A DNA stretch of 64,000 nucleotides from DAOUKH01 sp964291475 (GTDB lineage Bacteria; Chloroflexota; Dehalococcoidia; SHYB01): the NCBI GenBank assembly GCA_964291475.2, contig OZ220064.1, positions 1 to 64,000 of the forward strand, given 5' to 3'. The notes beneath the pieces were generated by a model. The model saw only the letters and a list, made by a program, of their open reading frames with translations, had not been told where the DNA came from and made no database searches. Shown piece by piece: positions 9,089 to 18,329 of this stretch. Position numbers and translations under genes: made by a program. Every line of letters begins with the position of its first letter. Positions within the stretch are counted from its first letter, which is position 1.

Positions 9089-9100
9089 TCCGGCGACCGC

Positions 9101-9937
9101 CTAGAGGGCGGTGGTGACCTCGCGGGGCGCGGGCTTGTTGGCGCCGTAGCTCTCCTTCGCCGTGGGGAAGCTGCCGCTCTTGACGTCGGCGGCGTAGCGG
9201 CGCACCGCCTCGGCGATGATCTCGTTGGTGTTGGCGTAGCGGCGGGCGTGCTTGGGGACGAAGTCGTCGAAGAGTCCGACGATGTCGTGGACGACCTGCA
9301 CCTGGCCGTCGCAATCGGGGCCGGCGCCGATGCCGATCGTGGGAACCTCGACCCGGTCGGTGACGGCCTTGGCGACATAGACCGGGATCGATTCGAGGAC
9401 GATGCAGAAGGCCCCCGCCTCCTCCAGCGTCTTGGCGTCGTTGATGAGCTGCACCGCGGCCTTGGGCGTCTTGCCCTGGACGCGGAAGCCGCCGAGCTGG
9501 TTGACGGACTGCGGGGTCAGGCCGAGGTGCCCGACCACGGGGATGCCGGCCTCGACGATGCGCCGGACCGCTTCGGCGGTGCGCTCGCCGCCTTCGAGCT
9601 TCACGGCCTGGCAGCCGCCCTCTTGGACCAGGCGTCCCGCGTTCCGCAGCGCCTCGTCGGTGTTGACCTGGTACGACATGAACGGCATGTCGGCGATCAC
9701 CATGGCCCGCGACGAGCCGCGCACCACGGCCTTCACGTGGTGGAGCATGTCCTCCATCGTGACCGGCGCGGTGGTGTCGTAGCCCAAGACGACCATGCCG
9801 AGGCTGTCGCCGACGAGGATGAGCGGCACGCCCGCCTCGTCGACGATGCGCGCCGTCGGATAGTCGTAGGCGGTGAGCATGACGATCTTCTCGCCCGCTT
9901 CCTTCAGCTTCTTCACGTGGTCGATGGTGATTCTCAT
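9101..9937 (-). CDS. panB: 3-methyl-2-oxobutanoate hydroxymethyltransferase PanB
   Basis: A 278-aa protein that makes ketopantoate from alpha-ketoisovalerate and methylene-THF. The start is the ATG at 9937 (MRITIDHVKKLKE), with GGAGG about 6 nt upstream. Motifs include VMLTAYDYPTARIVDEAG, LVGDSLGMVVLGYDTT (metal-binding Asp) and a late LESIPVYVAKAVT region with the catalytic Glu. It lies 52 nt downstream of panD. Confidence 0.97.
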   Translation of the reverse strand: MRITIDHVKKLKEAGEKIVMLTAYDYPTARIVDEAGVPLILVGDSLGMVVLGYDTTAPVTMEDMLHHVKAVVRGSSRAMVIADMPFMSYQVNTDEALRNAGRLVQEGGCQAVKLEGGERTAEAVRRIVEAGIPVVGHLGLTPQSVNQLGGFRVQGKTPKAAVQLINDAKTLEEAGAFCIVLESIPVYVAKAVTDRVEVPTIGIGAGPDCDGQVQVVHDIVGLFDDFVPKHARRYANTNEIIAEAVRRYAADVKSGSFPTAKESYGANKPAPREVTTAL

Positions 9938-9989
9938 CGCGTTCCTCCCCGTACGGTCCGCGCCTTCTTGTCTGTTGCGGTACCGGCGG

Positions 9990-10364
9990 TTATGAAGGGA
10001 CTCCAACCCGGTCGCGATCGCTGATGCGGGCGATCCGGTTCCTTTCGCCGAAATAGACTAACCGAGGCTTCAACCGGCGCGCCGCCGAGGGCTCGACGGT
10101 GTGGTAGGCGAGGACGATCACCTTGTCGCCTTCGTTGACGAGACGCGCCGCGGCCCCGTTGATGCAGACGTCGCCCGGATTCCCTTCGATGCAGTAGGTG
10201 ACGAGGCGAGCGCCGTTGTCGACGTCGAGCACGTGCACCTGCTCGTAGGGCAGCAGGTCGGCGGCCTTCATCAGCTCCGGGTCGAGGGTGATGCTGCCCT
10301 CGTAGTCCACGTTGGCTTCCGTCACCGTAGCTCCGTGGAGCTTGCTCTTGAGCATCGTCCTCAC
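9990..10364 (-). CDS. panD: Aspartate 1-decarboxylase PanD (pyruvoyl enzyme)
   Basis: A 124-aa proenzyme that makes beta-alanine for pantothenate. The self-cleavage site is YEGSIT (Gly23-Ser24), where Ser becomes the pyruvoyl group. NGARLVTYCIEG and NGAAARL are conserved core segments. The ATG overlaps the end of the DUF2520 gene by 4 nt. An internal ATG (MLKSKLHG, 10355) is an alternative start. The ~15-residue tail past the core has no obvious motif. Confidence 0.96.
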   Translation of the reverse strand: MRTMLKSKLHGATVTEANVDYEGSITLDPELMKAADLLPYEQVHVLDVDNGARLVTYCIEGNPGDVCINGAAARLVNEGDKVIVLAYHTVEPSAARRLKPRLVYFGERNRIARISDRDRVGVPS

Positions 10365-11248
10365 GATTGTGCCTCCGTCTTGCGCAGAGCGGTCTCCAAT
10401 GCCCGCGCCGCGTCCTCCTCAATCGATCCGTTGCGCCGGGCGAGGTCCAGCGCCAGCAACCCAAGCTCGCGGTAGGCTCCCTCCAGAGCCGGCGCCCGCG
10501 AGCCGACTTCGTCCAAATGGCGGCGCACGACGCCCGCGTCGCCGCGGGCGATGGGGCCGGTCAGGCTGCCCCGCGCGCCGAGCCGCGCGACATTATCCAC
10601 CGTCGAGCGGAGCAATGTCATCAGCCCCCGCTCCGCTTCGGCGCGGTCGATGCCGATCTGCTCCCACAGGCCGGCGGCCTGGTCGAAGAGGGCGGCGACG
10701 TAGTTGCACGCCAGGACCCCGCCGACGTGGTAGAGCGCCTTGTCCTCCGCGCTGACCACGATGGGGCGGCACCCCATTGCCTCGGCCATTTCCTGCAGCT
10801 CGGTGCGGAGGGCTCCCTCGGCCTCGATGGCGACGGTGACTCCTTCGAGCAGCACCGCGCCGGAACGCGCCCCCTCCGTTGCGGCGAAGGTCTGCAGGGG
10901 GTGGAAGCCTCCCGCCTCGCCGCCCGCGCCGCGCACCGGCGCGAGGATGGACGAAGGAAGTCCGCCGCTGCAGTGGACGGCCCGGTGCTCCGCGCCCCAG
11001 CGGACGCTCGCGGCGACGGGCCCGATGGCGTCGTCGGGCGTGGTGACGAAGACCACGTCGCAGGCGTCGGCGACGGCCTGCGCGCTGGGCGCCGCGCCGG
11101 CCTGGGGAGCGCATCGCTCGGCCACCCGCGCGGCGGAGCCGGCGCTGCGGCTGTAGACCGCGGCAACGGTGTAGCCCGCGCGCGTCAGGCCGTCGGCGAG
11201 CGCCGACCCGGCCCGTCCCGCGCCGATGAAGCCGATCTTATGCGGCAT
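10361..11248 (-). CDS. Rossmann-fold DUF2520 oxidoreductase (panE-like context)
   Basis: A 295-aa protein with an N-terminal NAD(P)-binding Rossmann fold (GFIGAGRAGSALADGL, residues 5-20) and a C-terminal helical DUF2520 domain (KALYHVGGVLACNYVAALF). The layout resembles 6-phosphogluconate or ketopantoate reductases. It overlaps panD by 4 nt, and the same DUF2520-panC-panD neighbourhood is known in mycobacteria. No PanE or IlvC is visible here, so a role as ketopantoate reductase is a reasonable but untested inference. Confidence 0.85.
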   Translation of the reverse strand: MPHKIGFIGAGRAGSALADGLTRAGYTVAAVYSRSAGSAARVAERCAPQAGAAPSAQAVADACDVVFVTTPDDAIGPVAASVRWGAEHRAVHCSGGLPSSILAPVRGAGGEAGGFHPLQTFAATEGARSGAVLLEGVTVAIEAEGALRTELQEMAEAMGCRPIVVSAEDKALYHVGGVLACNYVAALFDQAAGLWEQIGIDRAEAERGLMTLLRSTVDNVARLGARGSLTGPIARGDAGVVRRHLDEVGSRAPALEGAYRELGLLALDLARRNGSIEEDAARALETALRKTEAQS

Positions 11249-12242
11249 CGTGGTCAGTCCAGTCGAGGTCTTTGATCGCGGGAGTCTTTCCGGTGCTTTC
11301 GGCGAGCCGCGCCCCGCGCACGATCGCCGCCGCGACGAGCTTCGCCGCGACCGCGCCGATGCCGGTCACGTCGTTGCGGCGGCCGCGCCTGCGGCGGGAG
11401 CCGTCGGCGTTTTCGCCGGTGGCGAGGGCGAAGACGACGTCGCCGTCCGACATGGTGTGGGCCGGACGCACGGCCATGGCCACGCCGTCCTGCGCCATGA
11501 GCGCGACGCGGTTGACCTCCGCCTTGTTGAGGGCGGCGTTGGTGGCGACGACGCCGATGGTGGTGTTCTCGCCGGCCGTCTTCTTCGTTTGTCCCTTGCG
11601 CAGATCTTCGATGGTGTCGGCGAACCCGGCGCCCTCGTCGTCGCGGGGGCCGGCGACGACGGTCCCGTCCTCGTCGACGACCTCACCGAAGGCGTTGACC
11701 GCCATGAGCGCGCCGACGACCGTGCCGTCGCCCATCACCGCCGAGGCGCTTCCCAGGCCGCCCTTGACGGCGGAGTTGCGACCGCGGGCCTTGCCCACGC
11801 TCGCGCCCGTCCCCGCGCCCACGGACCCCTGTTCGACTGGGCCGCTGTCGGCGTTGGCGCAGGCCTCGTAGCCGTGCTCGGCCTGGGGACGGACTCTCCC
11901 GTCGCCGACGCCGAGGTCGTACAGCACCGCGCCGGCCACGATGGGGACGCGGCGGCGTCCGACGCGGAAGCCCGCGCCTCGCTCTTCGAGATAGCGGACG
12001 ACGCCGGATGCGGCGTCGAGGCCGAAGGCGCTCCCGCCGCTGAGCACGATGGCCTGTGCCTCTTGGACGAGGGCGCCGGGGCGGAGGAGGTCGGTCTCGC
12101 GGGTGCCGGGGGCCGCGCCGCGGACGTCGACGCCGGCGACGGCGCCCTTGGGCGCGAGCACGACGGTGCAGCCGGTACCGGCGCGTCTGTCCGTCCAATG
12201 CCCCACGGCAATTCCGGGGACGTCGGTGATGGCGTCATGCAT
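11238..12242 (-). CDS. P1 family (DmpA/NylC-type) self-cleaving peptidase/amidase
   Basis: A 334-aa Ntn-like hydrolase of the DmpA/BapA/NylC group. It opens MHDAITDVPGIAVGHWTD and has VLSGGSAFGLDAASGV and GGLGSASAVMGDG, which are family signatures. The cleavage region is NTTIGVVATNA, where a Thr would be the new N-terminal nucleophile as in NylC. Known relatives hydrolyse D-amino-acid amides, beta-peptides or nylon oligomers; this substrate is unknown. It is the first gene of the minus-strand run and overlaps the start of the DUF2520 gene by 11 nt. Confidence 0.88.
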   Translation of the reverse strand: MHDAITDVPGIAVGHWTDRRAGTGCTVVLAPKGAVAGVDVRGAAPGTRETDLLRPGALVQEAQAIVLSGGSAFGLDAASGVVRYLEERGAGFRVGRRRVPIVAGAVLYDLGVGDGRVRPQAEHGYEACANADSGPVEQGSVGAGTGASVGKARGRNSAVKGGLGSASAVMGDGTVVGALMAVNAFGEVVDEDGTVVAGPRDDEGAGFADTIEDLRKGQTKKTAGENTTIGVVATNAALNKAEVNRVALMAQDGVAMAVRPAHTMSDGDVVFALATGENADGSRRRRGRRNDVTGIGAVAAKLVAAAIVRGARLAESTGKTPAIKDLDWTDHDAA

Positions 12243-12647
12243 CGCGGCGGGGGGCGCGGCCTCGTCTAGGGCCGCGTCGGAGGGATGAGGAGAAGAGCGA
12301 ATCCGGGGCGCGCAGACGCCGGACCGGTGGGGCCTCAGGCTCCCAAGAAAAGGGAAGCGCGCTCAGTCGAGCGCTCGACGGGGCGGGAAATCGGAGCATG
12401 GTTCCGTCTCGGTCGTGGCGGGCGATCCAAGCGGCTCTGTATACGTTCTGTGCCTTCGTTCGCTGGCCGCCTTGGAGGGGTCGGCCGCGAGGCGCAAACA
12501 CTATAGCAACGGCGTCAAGGCGCGGACAATTTTGCAAGTGGCCTCGTGGGCGCCCTCTCCCCCTCTTGCCTCTTCTCCCACCGGGAGAAGATTGAGATGA
12601 GGGGCCCCCTCGCAGCCACCACGGGTTATCGAAGAGTCGGCCCGCCC
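12243..12647 (-). other. Intergenic region with promoter and degenerate hairpin repeat
   Basis: No convincing gene is seen in these 405 bases. The minus strand holds a promoter at 12500-12529 ahead of the P1 peptidase, implying a leader of about 250 nt. Around 12551-12605 lies a C-rich/G-rich hairpin (TTCTCCC, ACC loop, GGGAGAA) resembling the inner part of the MITE-like repeats at 25.5 and 53.7 kb. It may also end hpf transcription. Confidence 0.5.
12500..12529 (-). promoter_or_regulatory. Putative sigma-70 promoter for the P1 peptidase/pan block
   Basis: On the minus strand, TTGTCC (12529-12524) and TATAGT (12505-12500) are separated by 18 nt. Transcription would start near 12493, leaving a long untranslated leader before the gene start at 12242. 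Confidence 0.5.
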
Positions 12648-13193
12648 CTACAGCGGCTCGGGCTCGATGAGGCCGTAGTCGCCGCCGGCGCGGCGGTAGA
12701 CGACGTTGTGCGTGCCGGTCTCGAGGTTCAGGAAGAGGTAGAAGCTGTGGCCGAGGAGCTCCATCTCGTCGATGGCCTCTTCGGGGGGCATGGGCTTCAT
12801 GGCGAAGCGCTTGTGGCGGACGACCGAGCCCGCCGGCTCGTCGTCCATCGAGAGCTCGGGCGCGAGCACCTCGGCCGCCTTCCCGCCTGAACGCCGCTTG
12901 CTCGCCCGCGTCTTGAACCGCCGTGCCTGACGGCGCAGCGCCTCGGCCGCCGAGTCGATGGCGGTGAAGTGGTCGGTCGACCGCTCCTGGGCGCGGAGGA
13001 CGACGCCGCTGCCGTTGATGGTGACTTCGACGATGCAGCGGTCGGAGGCCGACTTCGTCTTCTCGCGGCGCATCTCGACGCGCGCCGATTGGGCCTTGGG
13101 GAGGTAGCGGTCGAGCTTCCCGACCTTCAGCTCCGCGTAGTCGTGGAGGCGTTCGGGAACGTGGAAGTTCTTGCCGGCGATTTGGATGTCCAA
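12648..13193 (-). CDS. hpf: Ribosome hibernation-promoting factor, long form
   Basis: A 181-aa long-type HPF/RaiA protein. The N-terminal ~100 residues are the 30S-binding domain (MDIQIAGKNFHVPERLHDYAE). The C-terminal ~55 residues (VVRHKRFAMKPMPPEEAIDEM to the end) are the dimerisation domain that pairs 70S ribosomes into inactive 100S dimers. The start codon is TTG at 13193 with AGGAC about 7 nt upstream. It is monocistronic by spacing. Confidence 0.95.
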   Translation of the reverse strand: MDIQIAGKNFHVPERLHDYAELKVGKLDRYLPKAQSARVEMRREKTKSASDRCIVEVTINGSGVVLRAQERSTDHFTAIDSAAEALRRQARRFKTRASKRRSGGKAAEVLAPELSMDDEPAGSVVRHKRFAMKPMPPEEAIDEMELLGHSFYLFLNLETGTHNVVYRRAGGDYGLIEPEPL

Positions 13194-13275
13194 AGGGGAG
13201 TCCTCGGTCTAGTTGAGTGAAGGTAAATCGTACCCCGCCGCCGGTTAGCGGGCAAGGGAGCGGGCCGCCGGCGGC

Positions 13276-13950
13276 CTAGGCGCCGGGGCCCGGCTCGCGG
13301 GCGAAGGTGAGCGCCGCGACGTGGGCCGCTCCGGCCTCGGCCAGCGCGCCGGCGCAGGCGGCCAGCGTCGCGCCCGTGGTGCAGACGTCGTCGATGAGGA
13401 GCACGCGTGCGCCCTCGGCCTCGAGCGCGGCGCGGAAGGCCCCGCGCACCGCGTCGGTGCGGGCTTCGACCGACCTCGCCTGCGCTTGCGGCGGGGCGGC
13501 CGCGGTCCGGCCCAGCAGGCGGACGGCGACGGGCGCTCCGGTGCGGCGCCCCACCTCCTTGGCCAGTAGCTCGGCCTGGTTGTAGCCGCGCTCACGGAGC
13601 CGCGACCGGTGCAGCGGCACGGGGACGATGAGCGTGGTCGCCGGTGTTTCCCGCGGCAGGCGCGACGCCATGAGTCTGCCCAGCGGCGGGGCCAGGGCCG
13701 TGACGCCCTGGTACTTGAGCTGGTGCACCGCCTTGCGGGCCGCGCCCTCGAAACGGTAGACGGCGCGGGCCTCGATGCCGGCGGCGACCTCGAACGCGGA
13801 GCGCTCCGGCTCGACGGCGGCGAGGCAGGAGGCGCACATGTAGGCGCCCTCGCCGCCGCATTCGACGCACCGGGGCGTGAAGATCAGGTCGAGCACGCCG
13901 TCGCGCACCGATTCGATGCCGTGTCCGAGTCTTTGCAGGAGCGGGGTCAT
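13276..13950 (-). CDS. comF: ComF-family phosphoribosyltransferase-like protein
   Basis: A 224-aa protein with an N-terminal zinc-ribbon (Cys28, Cys31, Cys39, Cys42) and a C-terminal type I phosphoribosyltransferase domain with the PRPP loop VLLIDDVCTTGATL. ComF homologues assist DNA uptake and transformation, and the biochemical substrate is not established. A promoter lies just upstream and the leader is short. Confidence 0.9.
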   Translation of the reverse strand: MTPLLQRLGHGIESVRDGVLDLIFTPRCVECGGEGAYMCASCLAAVEPERSAFEVAAGIEARAVYRFEGAARKAVHQLKYQGVTALAPPLGRLMASRLPRETPATTLIVPVPLHRSRLRERGYNQAELLAKEVGRRTGAPVAVRLLGRTAAAPPQAQARSVEARTDAVRGAFRAALEAEGARVLLIDDVCTTGATLAACAGALAEAGAAHVAALTFAREPGPGA

Positions 13951-13968
13951 GCTAGAATCACCGGCGCC

Positions 13969-13997
13969 ATTCTAGGGGCCCTCCGGGACTGCTTCAA
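13969..13997 (-). promoter_or_regulatory. Putative promoter of comF
   Basis: Minus strand TTGAAG (13997-13992), a 17-nt spacer, then TAGAAT (13974-13969). Predicted start is near 13962, about 12 nt before the comF ATG. The region is shared with the divergent HAD gene. Confidence 0.55.
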
Positions 13998-14001
13998 ACG
14001 C

Positions 14002-14709
14002 ATGATCAAGGCCGTCTTCTTCGACGTGTATAACACGCTGGCGCGCTTTCATCCGCCCCGCGAGGAGATCCAAATCGCCGTCGCGAAGGAGCACGGCCTG
14101 GAACTCACGCCGCGGGGCATCGCCGAAGGCTATGCCAGGGCCGACGCCTTCATGACGCAGCAGAACGCGCGGGGGCACATCCAGCGGATGACGCCGGAGG
14201 CCCGCCTCGACTTCTTCGCCGAGTATGAGCGCCTCATCCTTGAAGGCGCGGGGGCGGACGTCACGGTCGGGCAGGCCAAGCATATTTGGCAGAAGGTCCG
14301 CGCCGTGCCGTCCATTCTGACCGCCTACGACGACGTGGAGCCGGTGCTCGCCGGACTCAAGGAGCGTGGGCTGACGGTCGGGCTGATCTCGAACATCTTC
14401 CAAGACCTCGAGGTCATTGCCGACAACATGGGGATCGGGCCGTACGTCGACTGCAAGATCCGATCGAAGGACGTGGGTGTGTCGAAGCCGCACGCGCCGA
14501 TCTTCGAGGCGGCGCTACGGGCGGCGGACGTGGCGGCCGCCGAGGCCGTCCACGTCGGCGATCAGTACCACGGCGACGTCGTCGGGGCGCGCAACGTGGG
14601 CATGGGGGCGGTGCTCCTCGACCGCGAATGGCTCCATGCCAGGCACGACGACGTGCCCCGCATCCGGGGCCTCGACGAGCTGCCCCCGCTCCTCGATTCC
14701 TGGAACTAG
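14002..14709 (+). CDS. HAD-superfamily hydrolase (DxY-type motif I)
   Basis: A 235-aa HAD-like hydrolase beginning MIKAVFFDVYNTLARF. Motif I is D-V-Y-N-T: the nucleophilic Asp is present, but the second Asp usual in phosphatases is Tyr, as in haloacid-dehalogenase-type members. Motif II is LISN, motif III Lys is in GVSKPHAPIF, and motif IV is HVGDQYHGDVVGARNVGM. Whether it is a phosphatase or a dehalogenase cannot be told. It ends in a 4-nt convergent overlap with mfd. Confidence 0.88.
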   Translation: MIKAVFFDVYNTLARFHPPREEIQIAVAKEHGLELTPRGIAEGYARADAFMTQQNARGHIQRMTPEARLDFFAEYERLILEGAGADVTVGQAKHIWQKVRAVPSILTAYDDVEPVLAGLKERGLTVGLISNIFQDLEVIADNMGIGPYVDCKIRSKDVGVSKPHAPIFEAALRAADVAAAEAVHVGDQYHGDVVGARNVGMGAVLLDREWLHARHDDVPRIRGLDELPPLLDSWN

Positions 14710-17700
14710 GCGGCGGGTCCCGCGGCACCGGCTTGGGTGAGCATCCGCTCCAGCACGCCGCGCCATCCCTTGCCCAAACGCTTGATATCGAGGCGGACGC
14801 GGGTGTTGCCGACGCGGACCCCGTCGCCGTAGGGGCGCTGGACGCCGAGAATGTTCGTCCAGGTGCGTTCGTCGCCGGCAAGGACGACCTCGCCGGACTG
14901 CTCGGAGACGCTCATCACACCGGCCTTGGTGGCCAGGAGCTTGACCTTCAGCATGAAGAGCAGGTTCTCCGTCTCTTCGGGCAGCTCGCCGTAGCGGTCG
15001 CGCAGCTCGTCGGCGAGGCCGTCGACCTCGGTCGGCTCGCGGAGGGCGGTCATGCGCTGGTAGAGGGCGAGCCGGGCGGGCAGGTCGGGGACGTAGTCGT
15101 TGGGCAGGTGGGCCGGCGCGGGCAGGTCGATGGACGCCTGGGGGCGCTTCGGCGGGGGCGGCGGCTTGCCCTCGTAGGCCGCGCGCAGCTCCTCGACGGA
15201 CTCGCCGAGCAGCCGGACGTAGAGGTCGAAGCCCACGGCGGCGATGTGGCCGTGCTGCTCGACGCCGAGGATGTTCCCCGCGCCGCGAATCTCCAGGTCC
15301 TTCATCGCGATGCGGAAGCCCGCGCCAAGCTCGGTCGCCGAGAGGATGGTCTTCAGGCGGCGCTCCGCCGTCTCTTTCAGCTTCTTGTCGGGGTGGAAGA
15401 AGAAGTAGGCGTAGGCGCGGTTGGCTCCGCGGCCGACGCGGCCCCGAAGCTGGTAGAGCTGCGCCAAGCCCATCCGGTCGGCGTCGTTGACGATGAGGGT
15501 GTTCACGTTGGGCATGTCCAGCCCTGACTCGATGATCGTCGTGGTGACCAGCACGTCGGCCTCGCGGCGCTGGAAGGCGAGCATGACGCTCTCGAGCTGC
15601 TGCTCGGGCATTTGCCCGTGGGCCACGAGCACCCGCGCCTCGGGGACGAGCGTCCGCAGCCGCTCGGCGACGATGCCGATGTTGTAGACGCGGTTGTGGA
15701 CGAGGAAGACCTGCCCGCCGCGCTCCATCTCGCGCAGCACCGCCTCGCGCATCGTGTCGCCGTCGCTGGGCGAGACGTAGGTCTTGATGGGCAGGCGCTC
15801 TTCCGGCGGAGTCTCCATCACGCTCATGTCCCGCACCCCCGCCAGCGACATGTAGAGCGTCCGCGGGATCGGCGTGGCGCTCATCGAGAGGACGTCCACT
15901 TCCTTCCGCAGCTGCTTCAATCGCTCCTTGTGGCCGACGCCGAAGCGCTGCTCCTCGTCGATGATCACGAGGCCCAGGTCCTTGAAGGCGACGTCTTTCT
16001 GGAGCAGCCGGTGGGTGCCGATGACGATGTCCACCTCGCCCGACTGCAGCCCCGCCGCGATGGCCGCCTGCTCCTTGGCCGAGCGGAAACGGCTCAGCAT
16101 CTCGACCTTGACCGGAAAGGCCGCGAGCCGCTCGGTGAAGGTCTCGAAGTGTTGAAGGGCGAGCACCGTGGTCGGCACCAGGATCGCGGCCTGGGACCCC
16201 TCCATGACGGCCTTGAAGGCCGCCCGCAGCGCAACCTCGGTCTTGCCGTAGCCGACGTCGCCGGTGATGACGCGGTCCATGGGCCTAGGGCTCTCCATGT
16301 CCTGCTTGACCTCGTCGATGGCGCGTTGTTGGTCGGGGGTCTCGACATAAGGGAAGGAGGCCTCGACCTCCTGCTGCCAGGGAGTGTCGGCGCCGAAGGC
16401 CCGGCCCGAGGCCACCTCCCGCGAGGCGTAGAGGTCGAGCAGGTCGCGCGCCACCGACGCCGCCGAGGCCTTGACCCGCGCCTTCACCCGGTTCCATTCC
16501 TGCGTGCCGAGGCGGGTCAGCGACGGCGTCCGTTCCCCCGATCCGAGGTACGGCCCCACACGGTCGATCTGGTCCACCGGCACGAGCAGGCGGTCGCGCT
16601 GGGCGTATTCCAGCACGAGGTACTCGCGCTCCCGCTCCGCCGTCTTGCGGAGCATCACACCGGCGAACCTGCCGATGCCGTGGTCGATGTGGACGACGTA
16701 GTCGCCCGGGCTGAGCTCGGAGAGGAAGGACTGACGATGCGCCGCGCGCTTCCGCCGGTAGCGACGCTGCTTGGAGAGCCCGAAGATCTCGGCGTCGGTC
16801 AGTACGACCGTCCCCTCGGCGTCGAGCGCCCAGCCTTCGGCGAGCGAGCCGTGCACCAGGGCCACCGACCCTGGCGGCGGGAGGTCGCGTAGGCCGTCGG
16901 AGGGCGTGGCGGCGGCGCCGGCCTCCTCCAGAAGCTCGCTCAGGCGCGGCGCCTGCTGGCTGACCAACACGATGCGGCGTCCCTCGGCGCGCATTCGCGG
17001 CATGTCGTCGATGAGCGCCCGCGTCCGCCCCGAATAGCTCGCCGGAGGCGTGAACGGCCACGCGGCGTCTTCGGCGCCGAACGGCTCGAAGGTGAGCGCC
17101 GCGCCGCGCTCCGCCGACGGTCCCATCTCATCGAGCGATACGTAGGGCGGCGGCAAGTCGGCGGGGAGCTCGCCGCGCGCGGACAGCCGTCCCCGAAGCT
17201 CGACGGCTTGGGCGTCGACTTCGTCCAGCGCGTCGCGGAGACGGCGGGGGTTGTCGAGCACGACGACGCCGCCCTCGGGCAGGTGCGCCGTGGCCGGGCG
17301 CTGCGCCGCCAGGCCACGGTAGAAGTCCTGCTCGTCGAACGGCTCGCCGGCGGCGAGCTTGCCCAGGTCGGCCTCGACTTGCTCGCGCGATGCGTCGTCG
17401 AGGTCCGCCGTGTCGAGGCGCGGGGGGCGGTCGTCTTCGGGGAGGAGCTCCGTGGCGGGCGTGATGGTGACCGATTCCACCGCGTCGAGCGAGCGCTGCG
17501 ACTCCGGGTCGAAGAAGCGGATGGCGTCGACGGTGTCGCCGAAGAGGTCGATACGCACCGGCCGCTCCGACGAGGGTGGGAAGATGTCGAGGATGCCGCC
17601 CCGGCGGCTGACGTCGCCGGGGATTTCCACCGCCGGCTCGACGCGGTAGCCCATGCGCGTCCAGCGGCGCAGCGCGCCCATGGGGTCGAGCCTGCCGCCC

Positions 17701-18152
17701 CGGCGGACCGTATGCGCCAGCTCGGCCATGCGCTCCGGGTCGAGGGTCTTCGACGCGAAGGCGTAGGCCGAGCCGATGAGCAGCGGGGGGATGGCGCCGT
17801 TCCGCTCCGATGCGGGGTTCAACGTCCACAGGGCCGCCAGGCGTTGGGAGACGGTGCTGCGGTCCGACGCCAGACGCTCGTAGGGGGTGGAGTCGAGCTC
17901 GGGGAGCACGTAGGCGGGGGCGTCCTCGCCGGCGTAGGCGAGGGTCTGCTCGTGGAGGAACCGCGCCGTCTCTGCCCGGGCCACGACGACGACCATCGGC
18001 CGGCGCAGGCGGCGCCAGAGCGCGGCCAGCAGCAGGGGCTTTGCCCCGTCGATGACGCCCGCGGAGGCATCCTCACCGGCGGTTAGCCGCTCGGCGAGGC
18101 CGTCGAAGCCGGGAGCGGCCTCCGCCAGTTCGAGCAATCCGTGCAGCGCCAT
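14706..18152 (-). CDS. mfd: Transcription-repair coupling factor Mfd
   Basis: A 1148-aa DNA translocase that removes stalled RNA polymerase and recruits UvrA. The order is a UvrB-like N-terminal region, the RNA-polymerase-binding domain (YVVHIDHGIGRFAG), RecG-like helicase motifs (ITGDVGYGKTEVALRAA, the DEEQ box in IIDEEQRFGVGHKE, YQLRGRVGRGANRAYAYFF) and the C-terminal TRCF domain. The start is the ATG at 18152 (MALHGLLEL), with GGAG about 5 nt upstream; an upstream in-frame ATG at 18224 gives an Arg-rich extension and is less likely. Confidence 0.97.
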   Translation of the reverse strand: MALHGLLELAEAAPGFDGLAERLTAGEDASAGVIDGAKPLLLAALWRRLRRPMVVVVARAETARFLHEQTLAYAGEDAPAYVLPELDSTPYERLASDRSTVSQRLAALWTLNPASERNGAIPPLLIGSAYAFASKTLDPERMAELAHTVRRGGRLDPMGALRRWTRMGYRVEPAVEIPGDVSRRGGILDIFPPSSERPVRIDLFGDTVDAIRFFDPESQRSLDAVESVTITPATELLPEDDRPPRLDTADLDDASREQVEADLGKLAAGEPFDEQDFYRGLAAQRPATAHLPEGGVVVLDNPRRLRDALDEVDAQAVELRGRLSARGELPADLPPPYVSLDEMGPSAERGAALTFEPFGAEDAAWPFTPPASYSGRTRALIDDMPRMRAEGRRIVLVSQQAPRLSELLEEAGAAATPSDGLRDLPPPGSVALVHGSLAEGWALDAEGTVVLTDAEIFGLSKQRRYRRKRAAHRQSFLSELSPGDYVVHIDHGIGRFAGVMLRKTAEREREYLVLEYAQRDRLLVPVDQIDRVGPYLGSGERTPSLTRLGTQEWNRVKARVKASAASVARDLLDLYASREVASGRAFGADTPWQQEVEASFPYVETPDQQRAIDEVKQDMESPRPMDRVITGDVGYGKTEVALRAAFKAVMEGSQAAILVPTTVLALQHFETFTERLAAFPVKVEMLSRFRSAKEQAAIAAGLQSGEVDIVIGTHRLLQKDVAFKDLGLVIIDEEQRFGVGHKERLKQLRKEVDVLSMSATPIPRTLYMSLAGVRDMSVMETPPEERLPIKTYVSPSDGDTMREAVLREMERGGQVFLVHNRVYNIGIVAERLRTLVPEARVLVAHGQMPEQQLESVMLAFQRREADVLVTTTIIESGLDMPNVNTLIVNDADRMGLAQLYQLRGRVGRGANRAYAYFFFHPDKKLKETAERRLKTILSATELGAGFRIAMKDLEIRGAGNILGVEQHGHIAAVGFDLYVRLLGESVEELRAAYEGKPPPPPKRPQASIDLPAPAHLPNDYVPDLPARLALYQRMTALREPTEVDGLADELRDRYGELPEETENLLFMLKVKLLATKAGVMSVSEQSGEVVLAGDERTWTNILGVQRPYGDGVRVGNTRVRLDIKRLGKGWRGVLERMLTQAGAAGPAA

Positions 18153-18260
18153 ATGCTCCGTCCGGGCCTCCTTGGCACGCCAAAACAGGGCTAGACGCCT
18201 CGCGGCTAGCCCTCGCCGCCCCATTCTAGCAGCGGCGCGTCGATTTTCGACAGCGGCGGG

Positions 18261-18266
18261 TATAAT
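18261..18266 (+). promoter_or_regulatory. -10 box upstream of proB
   Basis: A perfect TATAAT lies 64 nt before the proB start in the divergent mfd-proB gap. No good -35 is seen at the expected distance, so the promoter is only partly supported. Confidence 0.4.
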
Positions 18267-18329
18267 CGAGAGAGCTTCAGTAGGACAGAAGCGGCGGGCC
18301 CTGCCTTCGGCGCGCGCCGCGAACGCGTC

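Noticed and set aside
18152..18224. Upstream ATG for mfd at 18224
   Set aside because: Adds 24 Arg/Ala-rich residues not seen in Mfd and lacks the GGAG site that precedes the ATG at 18152.
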